From the NCBI GenBank assembly GCA_963576785.1, contig OY756140.1:2108001-2172000 (forward strand): a stretch of DNA of 64,000 bases, written 5' to 3'. A program made the translations under genes and the position numbers. The notes beneath the pieces were generated by a model that was given only the letters and a program-made list of their open reading frames with translations, was not told the origin of the DNA and ran no database searches. The DNA comes from Chlorophyllum brunneum (Eukaryota > Basidiomycota > Agaricomycetes > Agaricales > Agaricaceae). Shown piece by piece: positions 43,274-53,200 of the stretch; position 1 is the first letter of the stretch, and every line of letters starts with the position of its first letter.

Positions 43274-44444
43274 CTAGACTTGGCTGATGGTGAGTTCAAG
43301 CTTGCCACCAATCAACGCCACGGAAACACTGTAGTAGATATTGTACTTGAGCGCGGAGGGAGAGCACGAGCGGAGAGGGCTGCTCACCTCGTAAGGTTAC
43401 TAACAATATAGTCCGGCTTTGCCTCGCTCTCGAGAACTGATCGTTGAGTTGAAGTACAGACAGCCAAAGTTCGAGCTCCTGCAGCTCGGCCAGACCTCAA
43501 TCCAGAGATGGCATCTTCCACAATGAGACCTGAATGGAGTCGTCAATCAGAGCCATTAGTGGGGATGATCTGGCATACGCACAATTGCTAGCTTCGACAC
43601 CGCACCTCTCTGCCCCTGCGAGATACGGGGCGGGATGAGGTTTTCCTTCAGCTACGTCGTTCGCCGTGACCAGTCCAGTTTCAGGGATTGGGATCCCCGC
43701 TTTTTCAAGTGCGCGAGGAGCGTATTTATTAGATGCTTGTGAGAGTCATCATTGTCAATAGATCCCGTCCTCCGGCAGAGCTCAGTATGGCCCTACCAGA
43801 CGTGACAATGGTCCATTTTGCTCCACCAGTTGAAATTAACTGCAAAAATTCATGGCCAGTAGAAAGTAATCAACCTATTGATCTTACCTGGGACACTAAA
43901 TTTTCAGCACCAGGGAGTGCTGTCGGGCCACCGCGAATGACCTCATCCTCGAAGCGATCTATTTCAGCCTTGTCACCGACCTCAATACCGATATCAGTGT
44001 CCCTCTAAATCATGGTCACCTGTAGATTAGTCTCGTCTTGTATCTTGCAATATTCCTTTAATGTGTCGTAGAGTCTCCTTCCATGGGTTGCGTGTGTGAT
44101 TTCACGAGAATCACCAAGTGAGTAGTCTGAGGCAAACGTTTCCCAGGCTTTGTATACACCTGGAGTTGAATCTATGAGAGTGCTGCAGACGTGAATCAAT
44201 CAACCGAGTTCTGAAGCATGGGTATACAACAACCAGCGACGCGGGTCATTGACGACTGCCAGTACTTAGGGTCATCACAAATCTGCCTAGCACCGCGCGC
44301 GTTTGAGACATCATGGAGCCTCACCCATCCATATCGAACAAGATCTGTCAGTGACCATCACAATAACAATGATCAATTCAAAACTTTGCGATCAGGGCAG
44401 TGCGACCAGCTCACAGCATCAACAACGACAATTTCTGGAGTCAT
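43274..44444 (-). CDS. HAD-superfamily sugar/glycerol phosphatase (GPP/DOG2-like)
   Basis: Eight exons (44444-44415, 44344-44325, 44182-44020, 43980-43888, 43839-43797, 43735-43583, 43529-43388, 43328-43274) sum to 699 nt in phase, 232 aa. HAD motifs are complete: ILFDMDGTLIDSTPG with the nucleophile Asp (the DMDG is on a 20-nt exon), WTIVTSASNKYA (motif II), VAEGKPHPAPYL with the motif III Lys, and CLIVEDAISGLRSGRAAGA (motif IV acid pair). The layout and size match yeast glycerol-3-phosphate phosphatase Gpp1 and 2-deoxyglucose-6-phosphatase. The gene looks scrambled if read without splicing, but nothing is broken. Substrate choice is not visible in the sequence. It lies between two secreted paralogues. 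Confidence 0.88.
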
Positions 44445-45409
44445 CTAGGGGGTCCGTGTGTGTTCGGAGATGGTAGCAGGGAAGAGAAACGGAATGACTC
44501 TGTACGGCGTGTATGACGGCCGCTTCAAGGTGATAACGGACAGATACGCTGTCATCGGGCCGCAGAAAACTGGTTGTTCAACTCTCTCACATTGGCGTCT
44601 GACCCTGAAGCATTAGGAAATCAGTGAAGCCACCAATCAAGGATCTATACATAGCATTTATGCCCCTGCAAAGTAGCATCCAGCCACTGGTTCCCTAATA
44701 ATACCACTTGAGACAGTTCCCTTCTGTTACTGAGCCCACGATACTCTTTCCAGAGCATACTGACAAGAAATGCAGGTCCAGGTCGTAGTGACTCGTGTCG
44801 ACCTTAGCCAGGGGCTGAAAACCGCGCATCAGAAACTCCTGCTAATTTTGGGTTGACTGGCATCCGGTTGCTAACGTGCCCGTTTCCACAACGGCGGTTG
44901 CGAGGGGATGCCGGCAGATGATCTATATACTGACCTATCCTTTGACTGAACTCATGCAGGAATCCAGAGGTATTGACAGATTCTTGATTGCACAAGCAAA
45001 TATGGGACCCTGGAACTTGGTTTTCGCTGAGGCCCTCTCTGTAGGGACATACGCCTTGCTTTGCATTCTGTCAATAAATCTCTGTACATGGCGCCCTGTG
45101 GATGGGCCACGTGTCTGTTACACCGACTCGAATTTGACTGGGGAGTCTACCTGCCCAACATCTGCCAACGGTAGTCATATCTAAAAATATCATGACGGGA
45201 TTCCCATCAGACGACCTGGGTGGGTATATAGCGATGGTTTCCACCTCTCACCTCTCTCACCTCCCCACTTTGTTCTTTCTTTCGCCCTTCATCTTCCTTT
45301 TTTCTTCTCGCTCGCCCTTTTCAGTGATTAGGGATTTTCTTAGCGGCTAGTCTGCTCATACGATTCTCTTGGAACCTCACACTTTTACGCTCTTTCCCAG
45401 TTACTAACC
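44445..45409. promoter_or_regulatory. Upstream region of secreted paralogue B
   Basis: Nearly 1 kb without a supported gene. A TATA-like GGTATATAG lies at about 45227, followed by a long CT-rich leader (about 45240-45340) and the ATG at 45410. That layout suggests a strongly expressed, regulated gene. Confidence 0.45.
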
Positions 45410-47113
45410 ATGAAGACCTCCTTCTTTGTTCTTGCGCTCTCCTTGGCCTTGGCTGCTTCTGCTGCTCCCCAAAATTCCCAACACGAGGTCCGCCAGTTTG
45501 GTGGCTTCGGCAATAAAGGGGGATTCTTTGGAAACGGCTTTGGAAACAACGGCAACGGCAGAAACAACGGCAATGGTGGGAACAATAACAATAACAACAA
45601 CTCGAAAGGCGGCCAGGGCAACCAAGGCGGAAACGCAGGCAACAACAACCAAAATGCTGGTGGTGTAAGTCTTTGCAGCCTTCCGATTGCGGCGCAAGTG
45701 GCTGACTTGCTTTCCTTACTTATAGGCTGCTGGAGCAAACAACGGAACTGCTACTGGCAACAACAACGGGGATAATGCGGGTGCTGCCAACAACGGGACT
45801 GCTACTGGCAACAACAACGGCGCAGGTGCGGGTGATGCCAACAACAGCACGAACACTGGCAACGACGGCCAGGACCCACAAAAGTCACTCAGTAAGTATT
45901 CCTGAGGTCTGAAAGCATATGTCAGAGCCTGACCGTTCTCAAGCCCTGGATCCTGGAGTCATCGCCAAGGGCTTCGCTAATGATGGTCAAGATGTTCCCG
46001 CAGCTGGTATGCGTCTTTTCTTGAAGCACAGGTAGTATACTCATTTTTTCAATAGGCCAAGTTGCCTCGTTGACCTCAACGAACAACTTCATCAACTTCT
46101 GTCTGACTGTGCCCAATCTAAAAATTACGAATGGCCAGCAGATTACTGCTGGTTCCTGCAACCCGGCGCCCATGGGTGTTATCCCCTCGACGGATAACAT
46201 GCCCTCCTCCAAGTTCGTCTTCCCTAAAAATGGAGCCACGATCAAGGAGAACACCCAGTTCACGATCCAGATGGCTATCCGAGGAATGCAAGCCGGTTTC
46301 TTCGTGAATGCGGACGAGAACTACTTCGCCGCGCCCCAGTTCCTTAATGGCCAAGGCCAGATCCAAGGACACTCGCATGTCGTTGTTGAAACGTTGGATG
46401 CTGTCGACCAGACCGCCCCCACAGATCCCAAGAAATTCGCTTTCTTCAAGGGTTTGAACGCGCCCGCCGACAATGGTCAGCTCACAGCTGATGTCACCAA
46501 TGGCCTTCCCGCTGGCGTCTATAAGTTGTCCTCTATCAACACCGCAGCGAACCATCAACCTGTTCTCGTTCCCATTGCTCAGCACGGTTCCCTTGACGAC
46601 GCTGTCTACGTGAGTTTGCTCCCATTCCTGTCAAATACTTGTCGTCAACGTATCTAAAAATATTGATTAGTTCACGGTGACTGCTGATGGCCAGCCTGAT
46701 GCGGTGAGTTTCTTGACAACTGGAGTGGGAACTACAGTTGTCTAACTTTTTTTTATTCACTTAGAACTCTGGTGCCCTGAACGGCAATAGTACTGCTGGA
46801 GCTGGCAATGCAGGAGCTGGTAATGCAGGAGCTGGCAATACTGGGGCTGGCAACACTGGGGCTGGCAACGCGGGAGCTGGTAACACTGGTTCTGGCAAGG
46901 TGAGTGTTGGTATGCTGTAATCAGTTCTCCCTCTAAGTGCTCTAGGGCAACACTGGCGCTAACCAGAACGCCAATGGCGGCAAGAACAACCAGAACCAGA
47001 ACCAGAACACTGATACAGGCAAGAACAACCAGAACAACCAGCAGAACAATAACAACAATGGTGGCCGTGGGTTCGGTGGAAGGAACAGGCGCTTTGTACG
47101 CCCGCGTCTCTAA
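45410..47113 (+). CDS. Secreted protein with Asn/Gly-rich arms (paralogue B)
   Basis: Signal peptide MKTSFFVLALSLALAASAAP is followed by FGGFGNKGGFFGNGFG and a dense Asn/Gly tract. Short exons (NNGTATGNNNGD-type repeats) lead to the shared extracellular domain: VIAKGFANDGQD, ASLTSTNNFINFC, NPAPMGVIPSTDNMPSSKF, GHSHVVVETLDAVDQ and QPVLVPIAQHGSLDDAVY|FTVTADGQPDA. Unlike paralogue A it lacks the Cys-rich module and adds a C-terminal repeat arm (GAGNAGAGNTG units) plus an Asn/Gln-rich end, RGFGGRNRRFVRPRL. Introns match A at the AVY|FTV junction, supporting duplication. It may be wall-associated or form low-complexity assemblies; function unknown. Confidence 0.85.
46784..46907 (+). repeat. 15-bp tandem repeat encoding GAGNA/GAGNT
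   Basis: About eight copies of a 15-bp unit (GGAGCTGGCAAYRCN-like) encode repeated Gly-Ala-Gly-Asn-Ala/Thr in paralogue B. Confidence 0.8.
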
Positions 47114-47490
47114 AGCTTCCATGATCTGAGCATTGGCATTGTTTTCTTACACCATTCCGTTCATTTTACATATTGTTATTGTAGTGTACGATTAGTTCCG
47201 ATACCACGGCCTAGATTGGTCTTCTTCATGGTAGTACTCCCGAGTGGATATGATGAGCCATACTAATTCGTATGTAGACCGAGCGATTGGAAACAAGGTC
47301 TATTATCTCCCAAAAATATGTGAAAGTAACGATCAAAGCCAGAGCTGGCCTGCCAATGAGTCACAGGGAATGCTCGCAAAGAGGCGTAGTCTACCTCAAC
47401 TTAGCATTAAGTAACAAAGTGATTCTACCAGTCATTTTGTAGACAGGGCGAGTTTCTCAGCGACGGGTGGACTGTTCGAGTTCCTATGTC
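47114..47490. other. Convergent 3' region of paralogue B and MGR2
   Basis: A 377-bp interval with AT-rich 3' flanks; no gene recognised. Confidence 0.5.
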
Positions 47491-48086
47491 CTAGTTCTCG
47501 GTTGGCTTCTCTAGACGTTGGCGTTCCGCTTGCCATCTTGCTCTCATAAGCTGGAATCCTTCATCCTTAGAACGAATACGTGTAGCAGAATGCATGAGTT
47601 GAATATGAGCAGCCTCCAGGTGTGATGGAATTAGGGAGGAGTCGCTGCGAATAACCTGGGCAAGAGAAGGTCAAACGTGTGTGTCCGAATGTTCCGAGTT
47701 GCCATACTGACAGAACCGATAGCAAGGAAGAACCCAAATGTCGCAGCACTGCTGAGCATATATTGCGACAAGGTCGCGAGGGCACCGCGTGGGCCGGCGC
47801 CACCTCTGTGAATTGTTGAGCGTTGTGGTCCCAAGCTTTTAGGCTGGATACATACCGGATGATGCTCCAAGAACCAAAAATGAAGCCAATGGTGAGCCCA
47901 ACACCTGTACCCATCATAGCACCCATCCTGGGGGCTGTCGTGAGCAAGTAAATGAGGAAAGGAACTGCGATAGCCTCACTTCACTATAGGCAAGCGTCAT
48001 AAGTTCGGTGCCGGGAGAGGATCGAGGAGAAGCTTACATTTCTGCCAGACAGTGGGACCTTGCTGACGAGGAGGAGGTAGAGGCAT
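47491..48086 (-). CDS. MGR2: Mgr2/Romo1-like TIM23 subunit with C-terminal extension
   Basis: Mgr2 is a lateral gatekeeper of the mitochondrial TIM23 translocase. The start MPLPPPRQQGPTVWQK is followed by the first membrane helix MGAMMGTGVGLTIGFIFGSW with GxxxG-type packing. After an intron come the GPRGALATLSQYMLSS loop and a second helix AATFGFFLAIGSV, then IRSDSSLIP. Family members usually stop about here; this frame continues for about 45 charged residues (MHSATRIRSKDEGFQLM, RARWQAERQRLEKPTEN), which should face one side of the inner membrane. Introns carry normal ends. It shares a 138-bp promoter with PEX10. Confidence 0.88.
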
Positions 48087-48224
48087 GTTTTTGCTTCAGT
48101 GATGTGAAGGTTGGCGGCTCGTCGAGAGGTTGTGAATATGGGTGAATGGCGTAGGAACAGTTTTGAACGCCGATGACCGGAAACAAACGCCCCTGGCAGT
48201 TGTTCTCAGCATCTCGCTCTCATC
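48087..48224. promoter_or_regulatory. Shared 138-bp promoter of MGR2 and PEX10
   Basis: The interval between two outward-facing start codons of organelle-import genes. No TATA box is evident. Confidence 0.5.
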
Positions 48225-49445
48225 ATGGCTAGTCCACCATCATTTCCTCGGGCACAGCAGGCGCAGATAAGTATGTTTATAAGTGCCTTGCCCCTCGTAC
48301 ATACCCTGAAGCGTCTTCTCCAGTTCGTGCAAACCAACGTGACATCTATCATGTGTCGTCATTACGCGAACAGACAGAGAATGTCTTCCGTTCATGGCTT
48401 GGTAGCTCACTACCTACTTCAAGATGGCTTGCTTTGACTCATGCCAGTGCCATAGGTTCGCGTTGGCTGACGCGATGGGACAAGGAGGTGGACCTCCTGA
48501 CGAAACTAATCTATTATGGTATTACCATTGGTCGAGGTGAGCATCTCCTGGCCTTCTCAGCGTCTCATAAATTCATTCACACGAAGGCAACCAGACACTG
48601 GGAGAAGAATATACCGATGTCTGGCCATACTCATCCTTCGCAGACAGGACACCACCAGCCAACAGGGTTCGCACCACTTTAATCTTCCTCTCGACTCTCC
48701 CCAGCTATGTCCTTGCGAAGTGGGCGGTCTCCCCCATCTTGGGTTTGAAGTATCCCAGGATTGCCAAGCACATGAAATCTCTGCAGTTTCTTATCAACAT
48801 TGCTACTGAGCTCAACCTCGCCGTCTTCTATCTGAAAGGGACGTATTATGATTTATCAAAGCGTGTGTTAGGAATACAAAAGGTCGCGTTAAGCTTCTTC
48901 GTGACGATCAGTTTCAGCTAATCGTGTCTACAGCTGTCGTCCACACCAAACGATCCCCACATACACCCACCATCATATTCACTCTTAGGGGTGCTCTTGG
49001 GCATCCGGCTGCTACATAGGCTGGTTTCTTATATACAGAACCAGCAAGGGGAAGCTGAAGGCACACACCCTTCTAATCATGAGGGCACCGCATCAGGGTT
49101 TTTCATCGATGGGAAGCCAGTGGCGGAATTTTTGGACTCAGATCCGGCCAATGAGCCTACCAAGCGAGCGGAGGAGGATGAGGGGACCATACTTGATGCT
49201 ACTGCCCTCCCTGACGAAGTGAGAGCAAGAAGGAATTGTACATTGTGTTTAGAAGAACGGACAGATAGCTGTTCTACGGAGTGCGGTCATCTCTTCTGTT
49301 GGAATTGCATCGTGGGTTGGGGAAGGGAGAAGGTAAGATTTCCGCAAACGTCGTGGCCACTTTTTGAGGATCCTTTTAGGCCGAGTGTCCACTGTGTCGC
49401 CAGTCATTAAGTTTGGCACGACTTCTTCCAATATACAATTTATGA
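48225..49445 (+). CDS. PEX10: Peroxisome biogenesis factor 10 (RING ubiquitin ligase)
   Basis: Pex10 is part of the peroxisomal RING complex that ubiquitinates the import receptor Pex5. The start MASPPSFPRAQQAQI leads across an intron to IRANQRDIYHVSSLREQTEN and WDKEVDLLTKLIYYGIT. Hydrophobic segments follow (FLSTLPSYVLAKWAV, FLINIATELNLAVFYLKG), then a domain with LLGVLLGIRLLHRLVSYI. The C-terminal RING is C-x2-C (CTLCLEE) ... CGHLFCWNC ... CPLCRQ, of C3HC4 type, and the protein ends LARLLPIYNL, TGA 49443-49445. About six exons; the RING is split by an intron after GWGREK. Confidence 0.93.
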
Positions 49446-49504
49446 AGACGCACTAGTTAGTGGGACAAGCTGACACAAAGACAGGTTTTGTAGATTACAC
49501 CCTA

Positions 49505-50003
49505 TCACTGCATTTGCTGGATAAGAGTGATATTATCGCCTTTCAGTAGTATACGACCTGTGATGAGCTCAGCTAGTGTGATACGTTTGTCGACAACAGC
49601 GGAGGCATACCAAGTTCTCTCCGGGGCTTTACTTCTTTCACGTAGACCTCGGTAGCGTCGTCGATGACGAGATTCATAAACTCATCAAAGCCCTGTTGTT
49701 AGGAAGTGAATGTTAGATCGTATCTTCTGGGCGTGTGAATGCAATTCGCCTGCTGGTAAACTGAACGTACAATAATGCGACCTTCAATACGCATCTCAAT
49801 ATTGTCGTATAGCCAAACCGAGATGTTTGTTCCCTGCAGTGTCAGTTGTTAGTGGAGGTAAGTAAACAGTCGTGCAATAGCGCAGACTTGTTGCAAATTT
49901 TTGAAGATGACGTTCTACAGTTGTTGTGGTCAGGACGAGAAACTGTCAAGGGAAGACAACTTACGATGGGTTGAACCATCACACGCTGCTGGCGACCGGA
50001 CAT
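49505..50003 (-). CDS. SME1: Small nuclear ribonucleoprotein E (SmE)
   Basis: SmE is one of the seven Sm ring proteins of spliceosomal snRNPs. Five exons encode MSGRQQRVMVQPI, NVIFKNLQQ, GTNISVWLYDNIEMRIEGRI, IGFDEFMNLVIDDATEVY and, after ERELG, RILLKGDNITLIQQMQ. Both Sm1 (the FDEFMNLVIDDA strand) and Sm2 (LKGDNIT) motifs are intact. It is about 90 residues long, as expected. It is head-to-head with dhc2. Confidence 0.95.
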
Positions 50004-50208
50004 TATGGCTATACAAACGGATGGTCTATACGTTGGTTGGTTGATTGGTTTGGTTATCAGGCAGAGAGATGAACAATGGGTAAAAGCGAGTCGCGATGAG
50101 GGGTTGGGGTTAGGGTTATCGTGAGGATCAGTAGACAGCACGTGCAGCCCAGTATATTGCCAGAATTTCGTTTCCAGGTTCGTGACGACGCGTAGTCACC
50201 TTCAGCAG
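50004..50208. promoter_or_regulatory. Divergent promoter of SME1 and dhc2, with TTAGGG-like motif
   Basis: The 205 bp between the two ATGs contain a G-rich GGGGTTGGGGTTAGGGTT run (about 50099-50116), similar to telomere-type/telobox elements seen upstream of housekeeping genes in several eukaryotes. The small size leaves no room for an upstream dynein tail exon. Confidence 0.5.
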
Positions 50209-53200
50209 ATGGAGGTCAGTGTGTTCACAATCTCTCTGTGATCGTTTTGTGCTCACATTATGGCCAGGTCTTTGCTTCATCTAATTCGTCAACAGCAGCA
50301 GCTGTCACCTTCATTACTTTCGTACAGGACCTCAAGAAGAAGACGAAAGCATGGGGTCCCATGATCGAGCTCTGCGCCAGTGGCGAGAAAACCCTCGAGC
50401 GTTTTCGGTATCAATTCCCCGACGATTGGCTCTACAGTGACCAGTTACGAGGAGAATGGAGTGCATATAATGAGATTCTCAAGCGCAAGAATGATTCTAT
50501 TCAGGAGCAGCTTGGTGTGTTTATTTCCCCAGCATATGGTCCTATTTACTGACCTGCTGATGACAGCTGGATTGCAACTGAAGATTGTGGCGGAGGATAA
50601 GATTGTCGAGAACAAAATTAACGACATCATCAGCGAGTGGGAGCAGACCCGTCCCGTGCAAGGGAATATTCGAGCAGATACAGCTATGAACACCATCAAT
50701 GTGTTTGAAGGCAAGCTGAATCGTGTACAAGAAGAATACGACTTGGTTTGCCGAGCGAAGGAAGCCCTAGACTTGGAGTTGACGCGACATACACGACTAG
50801 AGCCCGTGTTCGAAGAGCTTCGTGACCTCAAGGCGGTGTGGACTGCGCTTTCGGGCATTTGGAGTCAAATTAGCGAGTTGAGGGAAATGGCTTGGGCTAC
50901 AGTTCAGCCTAGGAAGCTAAGGCAGCACATTGATGGGCTACTTAATTCAACGAAGGAAATGCCAACGCGGATGAGGCAGTACGCGGCCTTCGAATACGTC
51001 CAGGACGTTCTTCGGGGATTACTTAAATCAAATGCATTGATTGCAGAGTTGAAGTCGGATGCGCTAAAAGATCGTCACTGGAAACAGCTTTTCAAGTCAT
51101 TGAAGCTACCTTCGCAGCCAACGTTGTCTTTGTGAGCGGTATTCTATGTGATTTCACGAACTTAACTTTACATCTTCATCAGGATGACGTTGGGCCATGT
51201 ATATGACCTCGACTTGAAGAGAAATGAGACACAGATTAAAGAGGTCATCATTCAGGCTCAAGGGGAGATGGCACTCGAGGAATACGTCAAGCAGGTGAAG
51301 GAGGTTTGGACAAACTATGCCCTAGATTTGGTCAACTATCAGAATAAGTGTCGTTTGATCAGGTACGTGTTCCCTAACCTGCCCAGACACCGCTCATTCA
51401 ATTCCATCGTCAGAGGATGGGATGACTTGTTCAACAAGTGCGGGGAAAACCTGAACTCCTTGACTGCCATGAAGCTGTCACCATATTACAAAGGTCAGTC
51501 CTCATGTTTTCAAAAAACATTTACATATCTGATCAGCGTGCATGCAGTCTTTGAAGAAGAGGTACGTAGCCTCAGATGAGAAGATTGAACGGGCTGCTCA
51601 CAATGGTAAATAGGCTAGTTCTTGGGAAGAGAAACTCAACAAGGTTCATGTGCTCTTTGGTGCGTCTGTTTTTTGCGCTTGAGCGTTTTTTTGATGACTT
51701 TCCCTAGATGTGTGGATTGACGTTCAGCGGCAATGGGTTTACCTGGAGGGCATATTTTCTGGAAGTGCAGATATCAAACATTTGCTTCCAGTCGAGAGTG
51801 CGCGCTTCCAGAACATTAATACGGAGTTTTTGGCAGTCATGAAGAAGGTTTACAAGTCTCCATTCGTCCTGGACGTGATGAATATCGCCGGAATCCAGAA
51901 GAGCTTGGAACGATTAGCAGATCTCTTGAACAAGATTCAGAAGGCGTTGGGTGAATACCTCGAGCGCGAGCGCTCTTCGTTTCCTCGTTTCTATTTCGTT
52001 GGAGACGAAGATCTTTTGGAGATTATCGGAAACAGCAAGGATATTTTACGTATCATGAAACATCTGAAGAAGATGTTTGCTGGAATATCCACTGTGCTCT
52101 TGGACGAGGAGTTGACTCAGATTCAGGGCATGGCTTCTCGCGAGGGAGAAGAGGTCCACTTCTCCGAACCCATATTATTGAAGGATTACCCCAAGATCAA
52201 TGATTGGCTCGCACGCATTGAAACAATGATGAGACTTTCCCTTGCCGATCTCCTCTGTGAGGCTGTTAACGAGCTCCAGGCCTTCTATGGCAATGACAAC
52301 TCCGAGCTGGTGAAGGATGACTTTATGAATTGGCTGGAGAAGTATCCTGCGCAACTCGTTACACTCGCTATCCAGGTTGCCTGGACAGCTTCTGTGGAAG
52401 CGTCTCTGGATGCTCATCAAGCTCCGGAGAATCCACTCGAGACAATTCGTCAGGCCCTTGATCTCCTCGCTGACATCGTCTTGGAGGAGCTCTCCCCTGT
52501 TACTCGAAGGAAGTGTGAGCATCTCATCACAGAACTCGTCCACCAGCGCGATGTATCGCGATCCCTCATTAACCAACGAATATTCGACAACCAGGGGTTC
52601 ACCTGGCTCTCCCAGATGCGCTTCTACCTCGACAGGTCAATTGAGAATGCTCTTGACCGACTCTCCATCAAGGCCGCTGAAACCTCATATCCATATGGAT
52701 GGGAATACCTGGGTGTTCCCGATCGTCTTGTTCAAACTCCCCTCACCGATCGTGTCTATCTTACCCTCACACAAGCCCTTGACAAGCAGCTCGGAGGCTC
52801 TCCCTTCGGACCTGCTGGTACTGGGAAGACCGAGTCCGTCAAAGCCTTGGGTGTTCAACTCGGAAGATTTGTTCTTGTCTTCTGCTGTGATGAAACCTTC
52901 GATTTCCAAGCTATGGGTCGGATCTTTGTCGGCCTCTGCCAAGTCGGGGCCTGGGGCTGCTTCGACGAGTTCAACCGACTTGAGGAGCGTATACTTAGTG
53001 CTGTCTCGCAACAAGTGCAGACTATTCAGCAGGGTCTTGCGTCGCTGGTCAAGAACCCGAACACTGAAATCGAATTGGTTGGAAAGAACTTGAAGATTCA
53101 CAAAAATATTGGTCTGTAGTCCGTCATTCTGTCGCTTCTTTTGCTGATAGATTGGGGCTAGGCATCTTCATTACCACCAACCCGAACTATGCTGGTCGTT

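Noticed and set aside
43274..44444. Apparent pseudogene: HAD-phosphatase pieces in several frames
   Set aside because: Splicing eight exons restores one 232-aa frame with all four HAD motifs, so the gene is intact.
45385..45738. Leu/Pro-rich minus-strand frames opposite paralogue B
   Set aside because: Complement of the Asn/Gly-rich repeat; composition artefact.
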